Positions 1-9,595 of a DNA stretch of 64,000 nucleotides are shown here, one piece after another. The notes below the pieces were generated by a model that made no database searches, was not told the DNA's origin, and worked only from the letters and a program-made list of their open reading frames with translations. Origin of the DNA: Lunularia cruciata (taxonomy: Eukaryota > Streptophyta > Marchantiopsida > Lunulariales > Lunulariaceae); contig OX419758.1 of the NCBI GenBank assembly GCA_948567375.1, positions 55,185,001 to 55,249,000 of the forward strand. The letters are read 5' to 3'. Numbering within the stretch: position 1 is the stretch's first letter; the number at the start of each line of letters is the position of its first letter. Both the position numbers and the translations under genes were made by a program.

Positions 1-837
1 AATGACTGACTGTGCAAGAAGTAACAAATTTGAAAGAAGGGTTTAAACACTCTTGACATGAGAGGAGGAGAATTTTCAAAGTGGCTCAGCTCATCAGAAG
101 CAAGGAAATAGAAAAGTTTCCAAGTTGGTTTGATCTGGCTGAATGGAGTAAGTGTGAACTGCAAAACAAGGATATAGGAGAAACAAAGAAATCTGGAGGG
201 TGAGTTTGCCTTGACTGTTGCTGGACAAAGTAGACATGAAGTGCTCTGATTGGGTTGCTTGATCCGTTGAAGAGTTGAAGTGCAAGCACTGTATAGACTA
301 GAGCTGTTTGGCTTTTCCTAAGCTTGTAAACTCCACAATTTGGTATTCTGATGAATGGTGAGTCCCCAGAAGCAATCGTGTGTTTGAATCTGTGACTAGC
401 ATCAAAGGAAGGACTCCATTTTTGGAGCTCTTAGTCCAGTCTATGTGAATGGTGGAATCCAACAATCTGGATACCCAAGTTTGAGTCTGGCCAGATCACT
501 TGTTGTTATTTTTTGTTAAAAGACCACCAGACCTAGCTCCACAAAACCCGCCAGATCCAGAACCACAACTTGAACTTAACAAGAGAACTGGAATATAAGA
601 CCAAGGAAGAGTAGAAACTCACAAACCCAAACTTAGCAAAACATGAATAGTTCCATGAAGGTCAAAGTTAAACACAGAACCTTTAAGGAGAGCCTACCTT
701 GGAAGCAATTGGAAACAACATGCTCTAACAAGGAAGAGATTTCCAACCATACAAGAGTAGAGAGAGGGTGTCAAACTATGGGAAGCTTTGAGGCATTGAC
801 AATCAGAGCAATCTGAGCACGAGCAGCCAGTTGCCCG
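1..837. other. No gene recognised
   Basis: No reading frame here resembles a known protein on either strand. The stretch lies beyond the point where the minus-strand pol of element A stops being readable, so it may hold A's missing 3' end or older flanking repeat. No copy of A's LTR is visible here. Confidence 0.5.
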
Positions 838-2450
838 GTGCACTCTCAAGACCAAACAATCTCCACAACACCAGTAATAAATTTTGAGAGAAATATGCAA
901 TTGGATGCCATCCATCATGCCACTCTTGTTGTTCCTATTGCTACGCGTGATGCATTTGTAGCCAACTTGACTTCAAGATTGGTGCATGTAGCAAGGTGGC
1001 TTTCAATTCTTGAAAGGCCACCTCTTGTGCAGTTCCCCATGTCCACTTCTTCTCCTTGCCAAGTAGTGTTGTTAAAGGCTATGTAATCTTGGAGAAGTCC
1101 TTGACAAATTGACGATAGAATCCCGTCAACCCCAAGAAGCTCTTGAGTTGAGTTTGATTTTTAGGGCACTTTATTTTTTCATGACCTCTATTTTATTTGT
1201 CAATACTTGAATGCCCTCTACACTTACTCTTTGCTCCAAGTAGTCTACTTCAGACTTGCCAAACTCACGCTTTGAGATTTTGGTGTACAATTGATTCTCT
1301 CTTAGAATCTGGAGGACTTCTCATAGATGTTATTTGTGTTCCATCATTGTGCTACTGTATACTAAGAAATTGTGTAGAAAGACGATAATAGACTTATCCA
1401 AAAATAGACAAAATATGTCATTCATTAAACTCATGAAAGTGGCATTGGTGAGGCCAAAAGGCATCACAAGATACTCAAAGTGGCCATATTTGGTTCAAAA
1501 GGTAGTTTTGTACACATCCTCCTCTACAATTTGGATTTGATTGTAACCACTCCGCAATTCTAGTTTGGTGAAGTATCTTGCTCCATGGAGTCGATCAAAT
1601 AGGTCATCCATGCAAGGTAAGAGGTATTTTTTCTTCATTGTTTGCTGATTAAGTCCTCGATAGTCAATGCACATGCACATTGTACCGTCCTTCTTCTTCA
1701 CAAACAAGACGAGAGCCCCATATGGTGATACAATGGGTTGGATGAACCTTTTTGTAGCATCTCCTCAATTTGAGTCTTACACTCCTCTAACTCATGAGGT
1801 GATAGGTGATATGGGGCCTTATAAGGAGGTGTCTTCCTTGGGTGTGTCTCAATTTTATGATCTAATCTCCTTTCTGGTGGTAATATTGAGGGTAGATCAT
1901 TGGGAAAGACATCTTGAAACTCATCTACCACATCTACCATCTACTCATCCTTCAATTTCTCAAGAATTTGTCCATTGAGTTGTGCATTTTGGACTTCTCT
2001 TATTGGACCCATGAAACATTTATTGATCTTATAGATAGCTAACGTCCCTATGACATAGAGAGGTAGTTCTTGCCAATGTGATTTTTCTTTAACCCCAATG
2101 ATTGTCCATTGGTGGGTTCTCACTACTTTCTTCCCCCAATCATAGCGTTGTAATGCTCTATCCATGGTATGCCTAAGATTACATCATAACGAGCTAATTG
2201 TATCACTTGCCACTCAATTGCTTCTTGATATTCTACTACAGAGGGTGTTACCCGTCTAGGTAATGATTTTATTCTCTCCATTTGCCCATTAGGTAACTCT
2301 ATTTCTTTGCTCTTATCTCTCTCTAGATCTATTCCCAATCTTATTACAATAGAGCAAAACAAGAAATTCTTCATTGCTCCCGGATCTATTAATACTCTTG
2401 ATTGATTAATACTCACTTGATTGCCTTCTACGACTCAACTCATAACAATC
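838..2450 (-). pseudogene. Protease-RT-RNase H remnant of element A
   Basis: In minus-strand order: an aspartic protease (VLIDPGA at the active site, then DVILGIPWIEHY, about 2125-2416); a linker with the VVDEFQDVFPNDLP block typical of the start of gypsy RT (1698-1940); RT blocks including [22 protein letters not shown] and [10 protein letters not shown] (about 1390-1707); and the connection region LKSFLGLTGFYRQF near 1100. The RNase H start is traceable to about 840. The frame changes at least three times and several stops are present. The RT catalytic block is degenerate (VFLHNF in place of xYxDD). Confidence 0.8.
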
Positions 2451-2639
2451 AATTGTGAGGTTGCCTTTCAGGACCTTTGCATGCTCATCTTCTTCCTTCC
2501 CTTGCTTCTTTCCTTCCTTATTGAGCCAATAAGGCCGCAAGGTACATTTACTAGCAATCTTTGTTTTTTGAAGTGATTTTTATCTCCTCCTCTTTAGTGT
2601 ATCTCTCCATGTTGTTCTGAGATTTCCTTTATGAAGGCC

Positions 2640-4070
2640 AAGGGCCTCTAGGGAGACGAGCACAACAATGGGTAGATATGTGCCCAATACAGCCACAATT
2701 GTAACAATGGTGTTGTTCTCCTCAAATTCCTTCTCCTTGTGGGACTCCATCCCTCCGTTCTTCTACCCATCCATACTCTCCTTGAAGCGGTCATGCTCCT
2801 CGGTCTCAAAACCCAAAGCTGCCCAGTTCCATCGGTACTGGTCCACCCATGTGTGGGATTTCTACCCAATAATGTTGAGGTGGAACTACTCCTTCACCTC
2901 CACCCAATGCCCATGGTATTCTCTTTGCACAAGCAATGGCTTCAATTACCATGCAAGGATTTTGCACCATGACTTCTTGGCAAATGTGCTCCTTCAACCC
3001 TCATTTGAAATTTTCAAGAGCCTCTATTGGACTCATATTGATTGTTGCACTTGTAGATCCATAAATGCCTCCATACACTCTTGTATATTGTTCTTTTGTC
3101 TCAATCTCCATAGTCGGATTTGGGCCATCTGCACGGGAATCCACCAATTGGAAATTCTTTAGCTATCCTTCTTGCATTGCTATACACATGACCTCCCTTC
3201 TCTCTACCAACATGGACTATTCCCAAGCATTGTACCATATGAGGGCTATATCGGTCAAGTGCACACATGCAAACACACTTGCAGCATGCTCAATGATCTC
3301 TGTTGAGAACAATTGGAAATATCAAATCATTCTTGAGATCCAATTTTCCATTACTCCCATTGTACATTGCCCCTTGTAAGGCTCAATATTGCAGGTCTTC
3401 TTCATCTAGAGTAAGCAATATGGCTTCATCATTGATTGGGTTTGTAGGCACAAGTGCCTCTCCAAGTACTTCAGTTGCAAGTACTAGGTTTTGAGAGTGC
3501 TCTTCTTCTTGCATTGCTTGATCATTCCTAAGGATCTGCAATTGACTTTGTAATGCCTCCATGGTCATCTTAATCTCTTGAAATTTTTTCAACATCCCTT
3601 GCATTCCTTGCACTAGCTCCTGCAATTGCTACTATCTACATCAATAGAGAGTTAATATGATTAGATGGAAGGCGCACGGACTATGGGGACTACCATGTGG
3701 ACCTTAGAAGCTATCACTTGTTGATAGTACTCTTCACCAAAATTTCTCACCATGAAATCTCTAAACATCACTTTCAATCTCACAACATAACGAGTTTCTA
3801 CTTGAGTGTTGAAAAGGAGAGGATTTGGGACATTCATATCCATAACATCATAATAGAATGTAGATTGTCAAATCCTACTCTTTGTTGTATACCACCACAG
3901 GTAGAGTCATCGGGTTTGGTGAGTTCATCATTGTGTCCATGAATTCTATTCCAAAGTGATAAACTAGCAATACTCTCATTTGCGCATGCTGGATGTACAT
4001 AACCTTGATGTGGAATGGATTCAAGAATGGAAAGCTAGGTGCAGGAAATTGTCCTCCTGGTGCACCCATC
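2640..4070 (-). pseudogene. Gag remnant of element A
   Basis: The minus strand gives a glutamine/methionine-rich helical segment at 3383-3625, then a broken stretch, then a CCHC zinc knuckle (CYNCGCIGHISTHC, about 2660-2710) that marks the C-terminal nucleocapsid part of gag. Two more minus-strand pieces at 3661-3843 and 3875-4069 lie between the primer binding site and this region and may be the gag N-terminus, but I cannot match them to a known gag. Many stops and frame changes make it non-functional. Confidence 0.65.
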
Positions 4071-4194
4071 CTATCTGCTCTCTAAAGCTCTTCCCAAGTC
4101 TAACAATTACTCTATGTGCTCCACCTCAAATTACTCAATTTCAGTAGTTCATGCTCTTCCAGGAAGGGTGAACCACTCACTTGGACTAAAACAT

Positions 4195-4208
4195 TCTCTT
4201 TGATAACA
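4195..4208 (-). other. Primer binding site of element A
   Basis: The minus strand reads GTTATCAAAGAGA just inside the LTR. This resembles the TGGTATCAGAGC sequence complementary to the 3' end of initiator tRNA-Met used by many plant gypsy elements, with a few mismatches. Confidence 0.55.
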
Positions 4209-4284
4209 TTGTAATACTCCGAGGACAAGAGAGAAAACACATATTTCACACTCAAGCGTATGATGCCTCAAATGAGCACCTTCT

Positions 4285-4296
4285 CTTTATTATATA
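4285..4296 (-). promoter_or_regulatory. TATA-like box in LTR A
   Basis: On the minus strand this reads TATATAATAAAG, about 75 bases before the LTR's inner end, a plausible core promoter position. The assignment rests on motif and position only. Confidence 0.4.
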
Positions 4297-4680
4297 GACA
4301 AAGCGGATCTCCTCCAAGGAAGCTACACCATAGGATTAGGCACATAGATAGGTGACATGTCAGCAAGCTCCACCCTTGGATTACTTACTTGGATGGGTGA
4401 CATGTCGGTCTTGATCCTATTTGGTTGGTCAAACATGCTTTGACCAGAAGGAATTGTCTAGGGAATCTTCTTGTAAAAATCTAAAAATCATGTAGGTGAG
4501 GTACCGTTGGAAAGCTCTCAACAAGACAAACCATGGGGGAAGGAAGGCCAACCTTTTCTCTATTGGGGGGGGGGGGGGAATATACACATTTTTAGGCCTA
4601 ATTCATCTGTTTAGGCCTCTAAAATTGCCTTAAAAAATTTCAAGCATATTTCAATTCCTATTCTATTAGTAAAATTCCCC

Positions 4681-4946
4681 TTTTGGTGATATCTCTTTCT
4701 GATCTATTTATTCCATCATTTGTAACATCTTTCTAGATGTTATTGAACCAATTCTCACCTTTAAATCATATGTCTAGTTATTGGTTCTAAGGTTTTTAAT
4801 CTATTTTGGTTTTTGCACTATTAGTAGAAATACTCTTTTGGTGATACGTCTATATGATCTATTTTCTCCCTCATGTATAACATCATTCCAAATTTTACCA
4901 AACCCAATTTCACATCAAGATCATATGGCTAGCTCTTGGTATTACA
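4681..4946 (-). repeat. About 155-bp tandem duplication inside LTR A
   Basis: The block starting TTTTGGTGAT at 4681 is repeated from 4836 with many substitutions; shared landmarks include TTTTGGTGAT, GATCTATTT, and CATATG followed by CTAG. The second unit is cut off by the LTR end. The same two-unit arrangement (offset 156) is kept in the LTR fragment at 29341-29562, so the duplication belongs to the LTR family and predates both insertions. Confidence 0.75.
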
Positions 4947-5695
4947 ACTAGAATCCAAGTTTTGCATAGTGTTGAGGAAGAGTTGTGATGATATGGAGAA
5001 TATTATGATTTTCATAGGAGTTATTCTCACAAAGCATTTTGTGGGAGGGTTGAGACCAATGACTAGAAGCAAGGTGAGATATGAAAAACTTTCTTCTAAG
5101 GTTGAAGCTATCAAGATTATAATATGTATGGAGGAGAGCTTGGAAGGGGATGAGAGTGACTTGGTGGTGAAGGAGGTTGTGCATCCTCCTCAAGGCTACA
5201 AGTATGGTGGAACTTATAATTCTTTGGTGGTAAGTGTTATACCACAAGTAGTAGTTGCTCCAATTCTTGCACCTTTACAAGAAGATCTACTTCAGATCAT
5301 CACAACACAACTTGCAGATCTCAAGATCAATGTAGTGCAACTAGGAGAGAAAAGAGAAGTGGATCAAAATGTGGAGAGAGGGCCTGGGAGTTATGAAAGT
5401 TGTCCATATAAAGGAGGCCAAAAAACCAATAATTCAATGATAATTTTGGTTGTGGAGAAAGAGTTTACATCCAAAGGAAGTACCCAAATTCTACTTACCA
5501 AGGAGGAAGGGGTTACTAGGGAGCAAATAAAGAGAAAGAGGAAGGTAGTGCAACCCAAGTGGCTCCTAATCCAAGAAAGGTAGGAGATAGCATCCAAAGA
5601 TGTGGTTGAGAGTAAGTATGAGAAGGGGGAGTGCTCAAACTCCAAAGGTCTTAATTTAGATATTTTGGAACAAGAGAAAAAGAGAGCTCATTTTG
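4947..5695 (+). pseudogene. Gag remnant of element B, 5' portion
   Basis: The frame from about 4960 to 5583 matches gag of elements E and F (landmarks NFVGGLRP-like, KVEAIKI, MEESLE, VVHPPQGYKYGG, QLADLKINVVQL). Where E and F carry the CFGCGGRGHIQRNC zinc knuckle, B reads in a shifted frame (about 5440-5480), so the nucleocapsid motif is destroyed. The coding continues to 5695, where element C1 has inserted. Confidence 0.75.
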
Positions 5696-5700
5696 TAGAG
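5696..5700 (+). repeat. Target-site duplication of C1, left copy
   Basis: TAGAG directly precedes the C1 5' LTR and is repeated directly after its 3' LTR (8059-8063). In the uninterrupted relative at about 54558 the two flanks are contiguous, which confirms the target. Confidence 0.9.
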
Positions 5701-5842
5701 TGTAACAATATGGAGTTTAGTGACGAAGTCAGTCAGACTTACGAAGTAGCACATAAGATAAATTAGCCTAGAATATTCCGGAAGTATCTAGGAAGCTTCT
5801 TGGTTAGCTTAGCTTGCACCTTAAGTAAGTATCTCCTAGAAG

Positions 5843-5860
5843 GAAGCTTCAAGAAGCTTC
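5843..5860 (+). promoter_or_regulatory. Heat-shock-element-like array in C1 5' LTR
   Basis: GAAGCTTCAAGAAGCTTC is a perfect GAAnnTTCnnGAAnnTTC, i.e. four consecutive units of the eukaryotic heat shock factor site, about 140 bases before the TATA box. Function is inferred from the motif alone. Confidence 0.5.
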
Positions 5861-6002
5861 CAACTAGCTTAGCTTGCACGCCAAGTAAGCAGCTTCTAGA
5901 AGGAAGCTTCTTGAGAAGCTTCCTAGTTAACTTGGCTTGCACTCTAAGAAAGTGGCTTGAGGAAGCTTCTTGAGAAGCTTCTCAAGGGCCTTGTATGCTA
6001 CC

Positions 6003-6010
6003 TATAAATA
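6003..6010 (+). promoter_or_regulatory. TATA box of C1 5' LTR
   Basis: TATAAATA about 110 bases before the LTR's inner end; conserved in the 3' copy (7947-7954) and in the LTRs of C2 and C3. Confidence 0.65.
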
Positions 6011-6114
6011 CCAAAGCCAAAGCTCATGCTAGGCATTCGGAGTTTTCCCTCATTCAAGTGTCCCAATGTGAGTTTCCATTCTCCTATTTCTCTCTTCGGT
6101 TTTGGTCTGTTACG

Positions 6115-6127
6115 TTGGTATCAAAGC
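6115..6127 (+). other. Primer binding site of C1
   Basis: TTGGTATCAAAGC lies directly after the 5' LTR and matches the initiator tRNA-Met complement (TGGTATCAGAGC) with one change. Confidence 0.8.
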
Positions 6128-6360
6128 AGGAATGGGATGGATGGAATTTATGGACCACCAAATCCACTTCCGCCAAACCATTGGGACTTTCATGTCCAAA
6201 TATTACCAAAGCATCGTTTCACACAATTCATCACCTCACGCTTTGGGCAAGATTTTCTACATATGATCACCGTGTCAGAGGAACCCTTGATACTTCTAGT
6301 TGTATCTTATGGAGAAGGATAGACGTGTTGTTTCTATGTGTTAATCAACCATGTTAATCT

Positions 6361-7710
6361 ATGTGTTTCTGTGTGGACAAGACCTTGGGCACCCTCCAAC
6401 GTCAATGGTGGTGGCCCAACATGACACGGTATGTTTGTGAATTTGTCCGACCATGTGAGAGTTGCCAATGTAACAAGGCCAGCAACCAGAAGCCGGGTGG
6501 ACTCCTTCAACCGCTTGCCATTCCATCAGCTCGTTGGGAGCATGTGAGCCTGGATCTCATCACATCCTTGCCAAAGACAAAACAAGAACACACCGCCATC
6601 GTGGTGTTTGTGGATAAGCTTAGTAAGCAAATCCACTTGGCACCAACCTGTGATACCATGGATGCTCCAACCTTAGCGCAAATCTACTTTGACAATGTCT
6701 TCAAGCATCATGGAATGCCATGCGTACTCATCTCAGACCGTGATCCTTGCTTTATTGTGAAGTTTTGGCAAGCACTCTTTTAGATACTTGGCACCAAGCT
6801 TGCTTTGTCCATAGCCTATCATCCTCAAACTGATGGACAAACCGAATGTGCAAATCGTACATTGGAGGATATGTTGCGTGCCTTTGTCAATGTCCACCAT
6901 ACCAATTGGGATGAATGTCTTGCCGTTGCCGAATTTGCCTACAACAATTCCAAACAGGCAAGCATTGGATTCTCTCCTTTCTTTCTCAATTTTGGCCAAG
7001 ATCCGCTTGTTTCAGATTCTCTTCTTGCTCCTCCTCCATCTCAGGTTCCTCATACTTCCACATTCTTGACCACTATATCCCAATCTCTCCAACAAGCCAA
7101 GTCTCACCTCCTTGTTGCTCAGAATTGCCAAAAACAATATGCAGACTACCATTGTCGAGATCTCACCTTTGAAGTTGGTGATAAAGTCATGCTATCCTCT
7201 AGTAACCTCCCTCTCCCACTTGATACCCAAGTGTGTAAACTTGCCCCTAATTGGATAGGACCCTTTGATATCACCCAAATTGTCTCTCTTGTTGCTTATC
7301 GTCTTGCCTTGCCTTGTCACATGCGTATCCATTCTGTCTTTCATGTTTCCAAGTTGAAACCCTTTGTTCCTAACCCCTCTTCCTTTTCCTCTCGAGTCCA
7401 ACCTCCCCCTCTTCCTATCCCTATCAATGATCATGAGGAGTACGAAGTTGATCGTATCCTTACGTGTCGCCACATTCAACGAGGCCGTCGCCAACATATG
7501 GAGTACAAGGTCCTTTGGAAAGGGTATCCCCTTCATGATGCCACTTGGGAACCTCTTTCTCACCTCCACAATGCACAGACGGCCATCTTGGAATTCAAAG
7601 CTTCACTGGCGACGAAGACGTCACCAACTAGCAGCGGAGGAATATGTAACAATATGGAGTTTAGCGACGAAGTCAGTCAGGCTCACAAAGTAACACATAA
7701 GACAAATTAG
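6361..7710 (+). pseudogene. Integrase with chromodomain of C1, one stop codon
   Basis: One frame runs from 6361 to 7710 with a single TAG at 6781-6783. It starts within the end of the HHCC zinc domain (CESCQCNKA). The catalytic core keeps the D,D,E triad: SLDLITSLP, ISDRDPCF and QTDGQTECANRTLED. The C-terminal part has the GDKVMLSSSNL and KLAPNWIGPF (GPY/F-type) blocks and ends in a chromodomain (EYEVDRIL, EYKVLWKGYP, ATWEPLSHL), which places the family among chromoviruses. The frame overlaps the start of the 3' LTR. The upstream pol is deleted. Confidence 0.9.
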
Positions 7711-7786
7711 CCTAGAATATTCCGGAAGTATCTAGGAAGCTTCTTGGTTAGCTTAGCTTGCACCTTAAGTAAGTAACTTCTAGAAG

Positions 7787-7804
7787 GAAGCTTCTAGAAG
7801 CTTC
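7787..7804 (+). promoter_or_regulatory. Heat-shock-element-like array in C1 3' LTR
   Basis: GAAGCTTCTAGAAGCTTC is again a perfect four-unit GAAnnTTCnnGAAnnTTC. The two spacer bases differ from the 5' LTR (TA instead of AA), yet the GAA/TTC bases are unchanged. Confidence 0.5.
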
Positions 7805-7946
7805 CAACTAGCTTAGCTTGCACGCCAAGTAGGCGGCTTCTAGAAGGAAGCTTCTTGAGAAGCTTCCTAGTTAACTTGGCTTGCACTCTAAGAAAGCGGC
7901 TTGAGGAAGCTTCTTGAGAAGCTTCTCAACGGCCTTGTATGCTACC

Positions 7947-7954
7947 TATAAATA
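7947..7954 (+). promoter_or_regulatory. TATA box of C1 3' LTR
   Basis: TATAAATA at the same relative position as in the 5' LTR. Confidence 0.6.
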
Positions 7955-8058
7955 CCAAAGCCAAAGCTCATGCTAGGCATTCGGAGTTTTCCCTCATTCA
8001 AGTGTCCCAATGTGAGTTTCGATTCTCCTATTTCTCTCCTCGGTTTTGGTCTTTTACA

Positions 8059-8063
8059 TAGAG
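8059..8063 (+). repeat. Target-site duplication of C1, right copy
   Basis: TAGAG, identical to 5696-5700; element B coding (EDVHSSQGFTPSK) resumes here. Confidence 0.9.
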
Positions 8064-9595
8064 GATGTACACTCTTCTCAAGGATTTACTCCTAGTAAAG
8101 ATATTCCTATGCATACTAAGAGAGCTTGCACTAGCACCTTAACACCATCAACAACAAAGATTCCAAGGAAGAAGTTGGAGATAGAGGACTTTTTGATCTC
8201 TAAGCAACAAAGGAACGACAATGTGTTGGAGGATGTTTGTAGTCACAAGGCTAACATCATAGAGTGCCGACTGGTTGCTTTGATTCCTACCTTGAGAAAG
8301 GATCTTAAAGGTGGTTTGAATTCTACAAGGAGCAAGAGGACAAAGAAGGAAGAAGAGAAAGCTCATGTATCAATGGGGGTGGTGGATGCCAAACCAGCAC
8401 CATGGGGGGCTTGTAAATATACCTCCAAGATTGATATGAGAATGAATGACCAAAACATCAAGGATGCACTTGTTGATGGAGGATCTATAATGAATTCTAT
8501 GTCAAAGAGGTTGATAAAGAAGTTGAGTATGATACCTACTAGACCTTCAACATTTATGGTGAGCATGGCCAATGAGCAACAAATTTTACCAATAGGGGTG
8601 ATGGATAAGGTAGTAGTTTCAATAATGGGAGTTCAAAATCTCATGGTTTTCTAAGTATTAAAGGATTCAAGCTATGATTTGCTTCTTGGAAGTTTTTGGG
8701 GGAGAGAAGCATGCACAACTGATCAATGACACAAAATGTACTCAAGAATTGGGTCATCAAACCATCAAGTTACAATTCCTATCATTAATACCACCAACAC
8801 TTCACATTCAAATACACCATCTTTTGATTATAGAGAATCAAGTTCAAAAGAAGGAGCTTTTGTTGTGGACACACGCATGGAGGAAGTGACTTCCATGGAG
8901 GAGAATGAATCTAAATCTAAATCTGATTTTGATATGTATCCCTTGTGTGCTATGGATTTTTCACCTAAACCAAAGGTTTTGGAGGACCCAAATAAATCAC
9001 CATTGACACTCGAGGAGATGGAGAGGAGGTAATCTACCCTCAATTATGGTCCAAACGTTACCAAGGAGGAGAAGGTTGAGATTTGAGGAGATTTTTAAAA
9101 GGTTAATCCATGTTTTTGCTTTTTTTTACAAGGACCTCAATGAAGTCACCTTGGAGCAGCACAAGATAGAGTTGGAGTCACATGCAAGACTAGTCTGCCA
9201 AAAGCAATATCACATTAGTCCACCAAAAGCTTTGGTTGTGAAGGAGGATATTAATAAGCCCAAGCAGGCCAGATTTATCTTTGAGGTGGAGAATTCAAAA
9301 TGGATGTCTCCAATTGTGATTCTAAAAAAAAGGAATGGCAAGATTACAAGAAGCTCAATGTTGTTACTCAAAAGGATTGTTAGTCTTTTGCCATTCATTG
9401 ATGAGATCTTGGAGGAGATTGTAGGTCATAATTTTGGATATGATTATAGTGGGTATAACCAAATCAAGATTGCACTAGAGCATCAACAACTCACCATATT
9501 CACCACACCTTGGAAGAATTATGCTTTCAAGGTCATTCCTTTTGGACTTTAAATGCTCTAGCCACTTTCCAATGATTCATGAACAAGATGTAGTT
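8064..9595 (+). pseudogene. Gag end, protease and RT remnant of element B
   Basis: Open from 8064 to 8654: a lysine-rich linker, then an aspartic protease with ALVDGGSIMN at the active site. After a stop and frame changes come the acidic linker (8736-9032) and RT (9046-9552), with YSGYNQIKIALEHQQL and ending at KVIPFGL. The DNA stays similar to E and F for about 40 more bases, then changes near 9595 to sequence I do not recognise. At the position where E and F have an in-frame TGA (QQV-stop-PVGV), B reads a sense codon (QQILPIGV). Confidence 0.8.

Larger units (their letters stand above)
838..4946 (-). mobile_element. Element A: decayed Ty3/gypsy retrotransposon, 3' end missing
   Basis: Read on the minus strand the order is 5' LTR (4946 down to 4210), primer binding site, gag, protease, reverse transcriptase and the start of RNase H. 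The order protease-RT-RNase H is that of Ty3/gypsy. Every domain is broken by stops and frameshifts, and no integrase or 3' LTR is found before the window's left end. Its right edge abuts gag of element B, so A appears to have inserted into B; only the right flank (actag, 4947-4951) is available, so the target duplication cannot be confirmed. Family assignment is from motifs only. Confidence 0.8.
4210..4946 (-). repeat. 5' LTR of element A (737 bp)
   Basis: The ends are a perfect inverted pair, TGTAATAC on one side and GTATTACA on the other, with the TG...CA termini typical of LTRs. A primer-binding-site-like sequence follows directly on the gag side and element B gag resumes on the other. 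A run of 14 G residues lies at 4565-4578. The first 230 bases or so (in element orientation) carry an internal tandem duplication and recur at 29341-29562. Confidence 0.8.
5701..6114 (+). repeat. 5' LTR of C1
   Basis: It begins TGTAACAATATGG and ends just before the primer binding site. It contains a series of GAAGCTTC palindromes upstream of a TATAAATA box (6003-6010). Its last bases have drifted from the TTTTACA of the 3' copy. Confidence 0.9.
5701..8058 (+). mobile_element. C1: chromovirus deletion derivative with both LTRs
   Basis: This 2358-bp unit is bounded by two 414-bp LTRs (5701-6114 and 7645-8058) and by the perfect 5-bp duplication TAGAG. A primer binding site follows the first LTR. 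The non-coding leader then joins directly to the end of the integrase zinc domain near 6340-6375; gag, protease, RT and RNase H are missing, as comparison with the leader of C2 shows. The two LTRs differ at roughly 18 positions by eye (4-5%), so the insertion is fairly old. The unit keeps the sequences needed in cis but not the enzymes, so it would have been non-autonomous. Confidence 0.9.
7645..8058 (+). repeat. 3' LTR of C1
   Basis: It runs from TGTAACAATATGG to GTCTTTTACA and is preceded by a short purine stretch (gcagcggaggaata) that would be the polypurine tract. It is equal in length to the 5' LTR. Confidence 0.9.
4947..9595 (+). mobile_element. Element B: decayed plus-strand gypsy copy of family E
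   Basis: Gag (4947-5695), then after the C1 insertion gag end, protease and RT (8064-9595) align by eye with the better preserved copies E and F later in the window. Neither LTR is present: the left side is cut by LTR A, and the right side ends within RT near 9595 at unrelated sequence. Confidence 0.75.

Noticed and set aside
1-837. Possible 3' LTR of element A
   Set aside because: No stretch matches 4210-4946 and the terminal TGTAATAC is not found.
2668-3162. 164-codon plus-strand frame
   Set aside because: It is antisense to gag of element A, whose CCHC knuckle lies on the other strand here.
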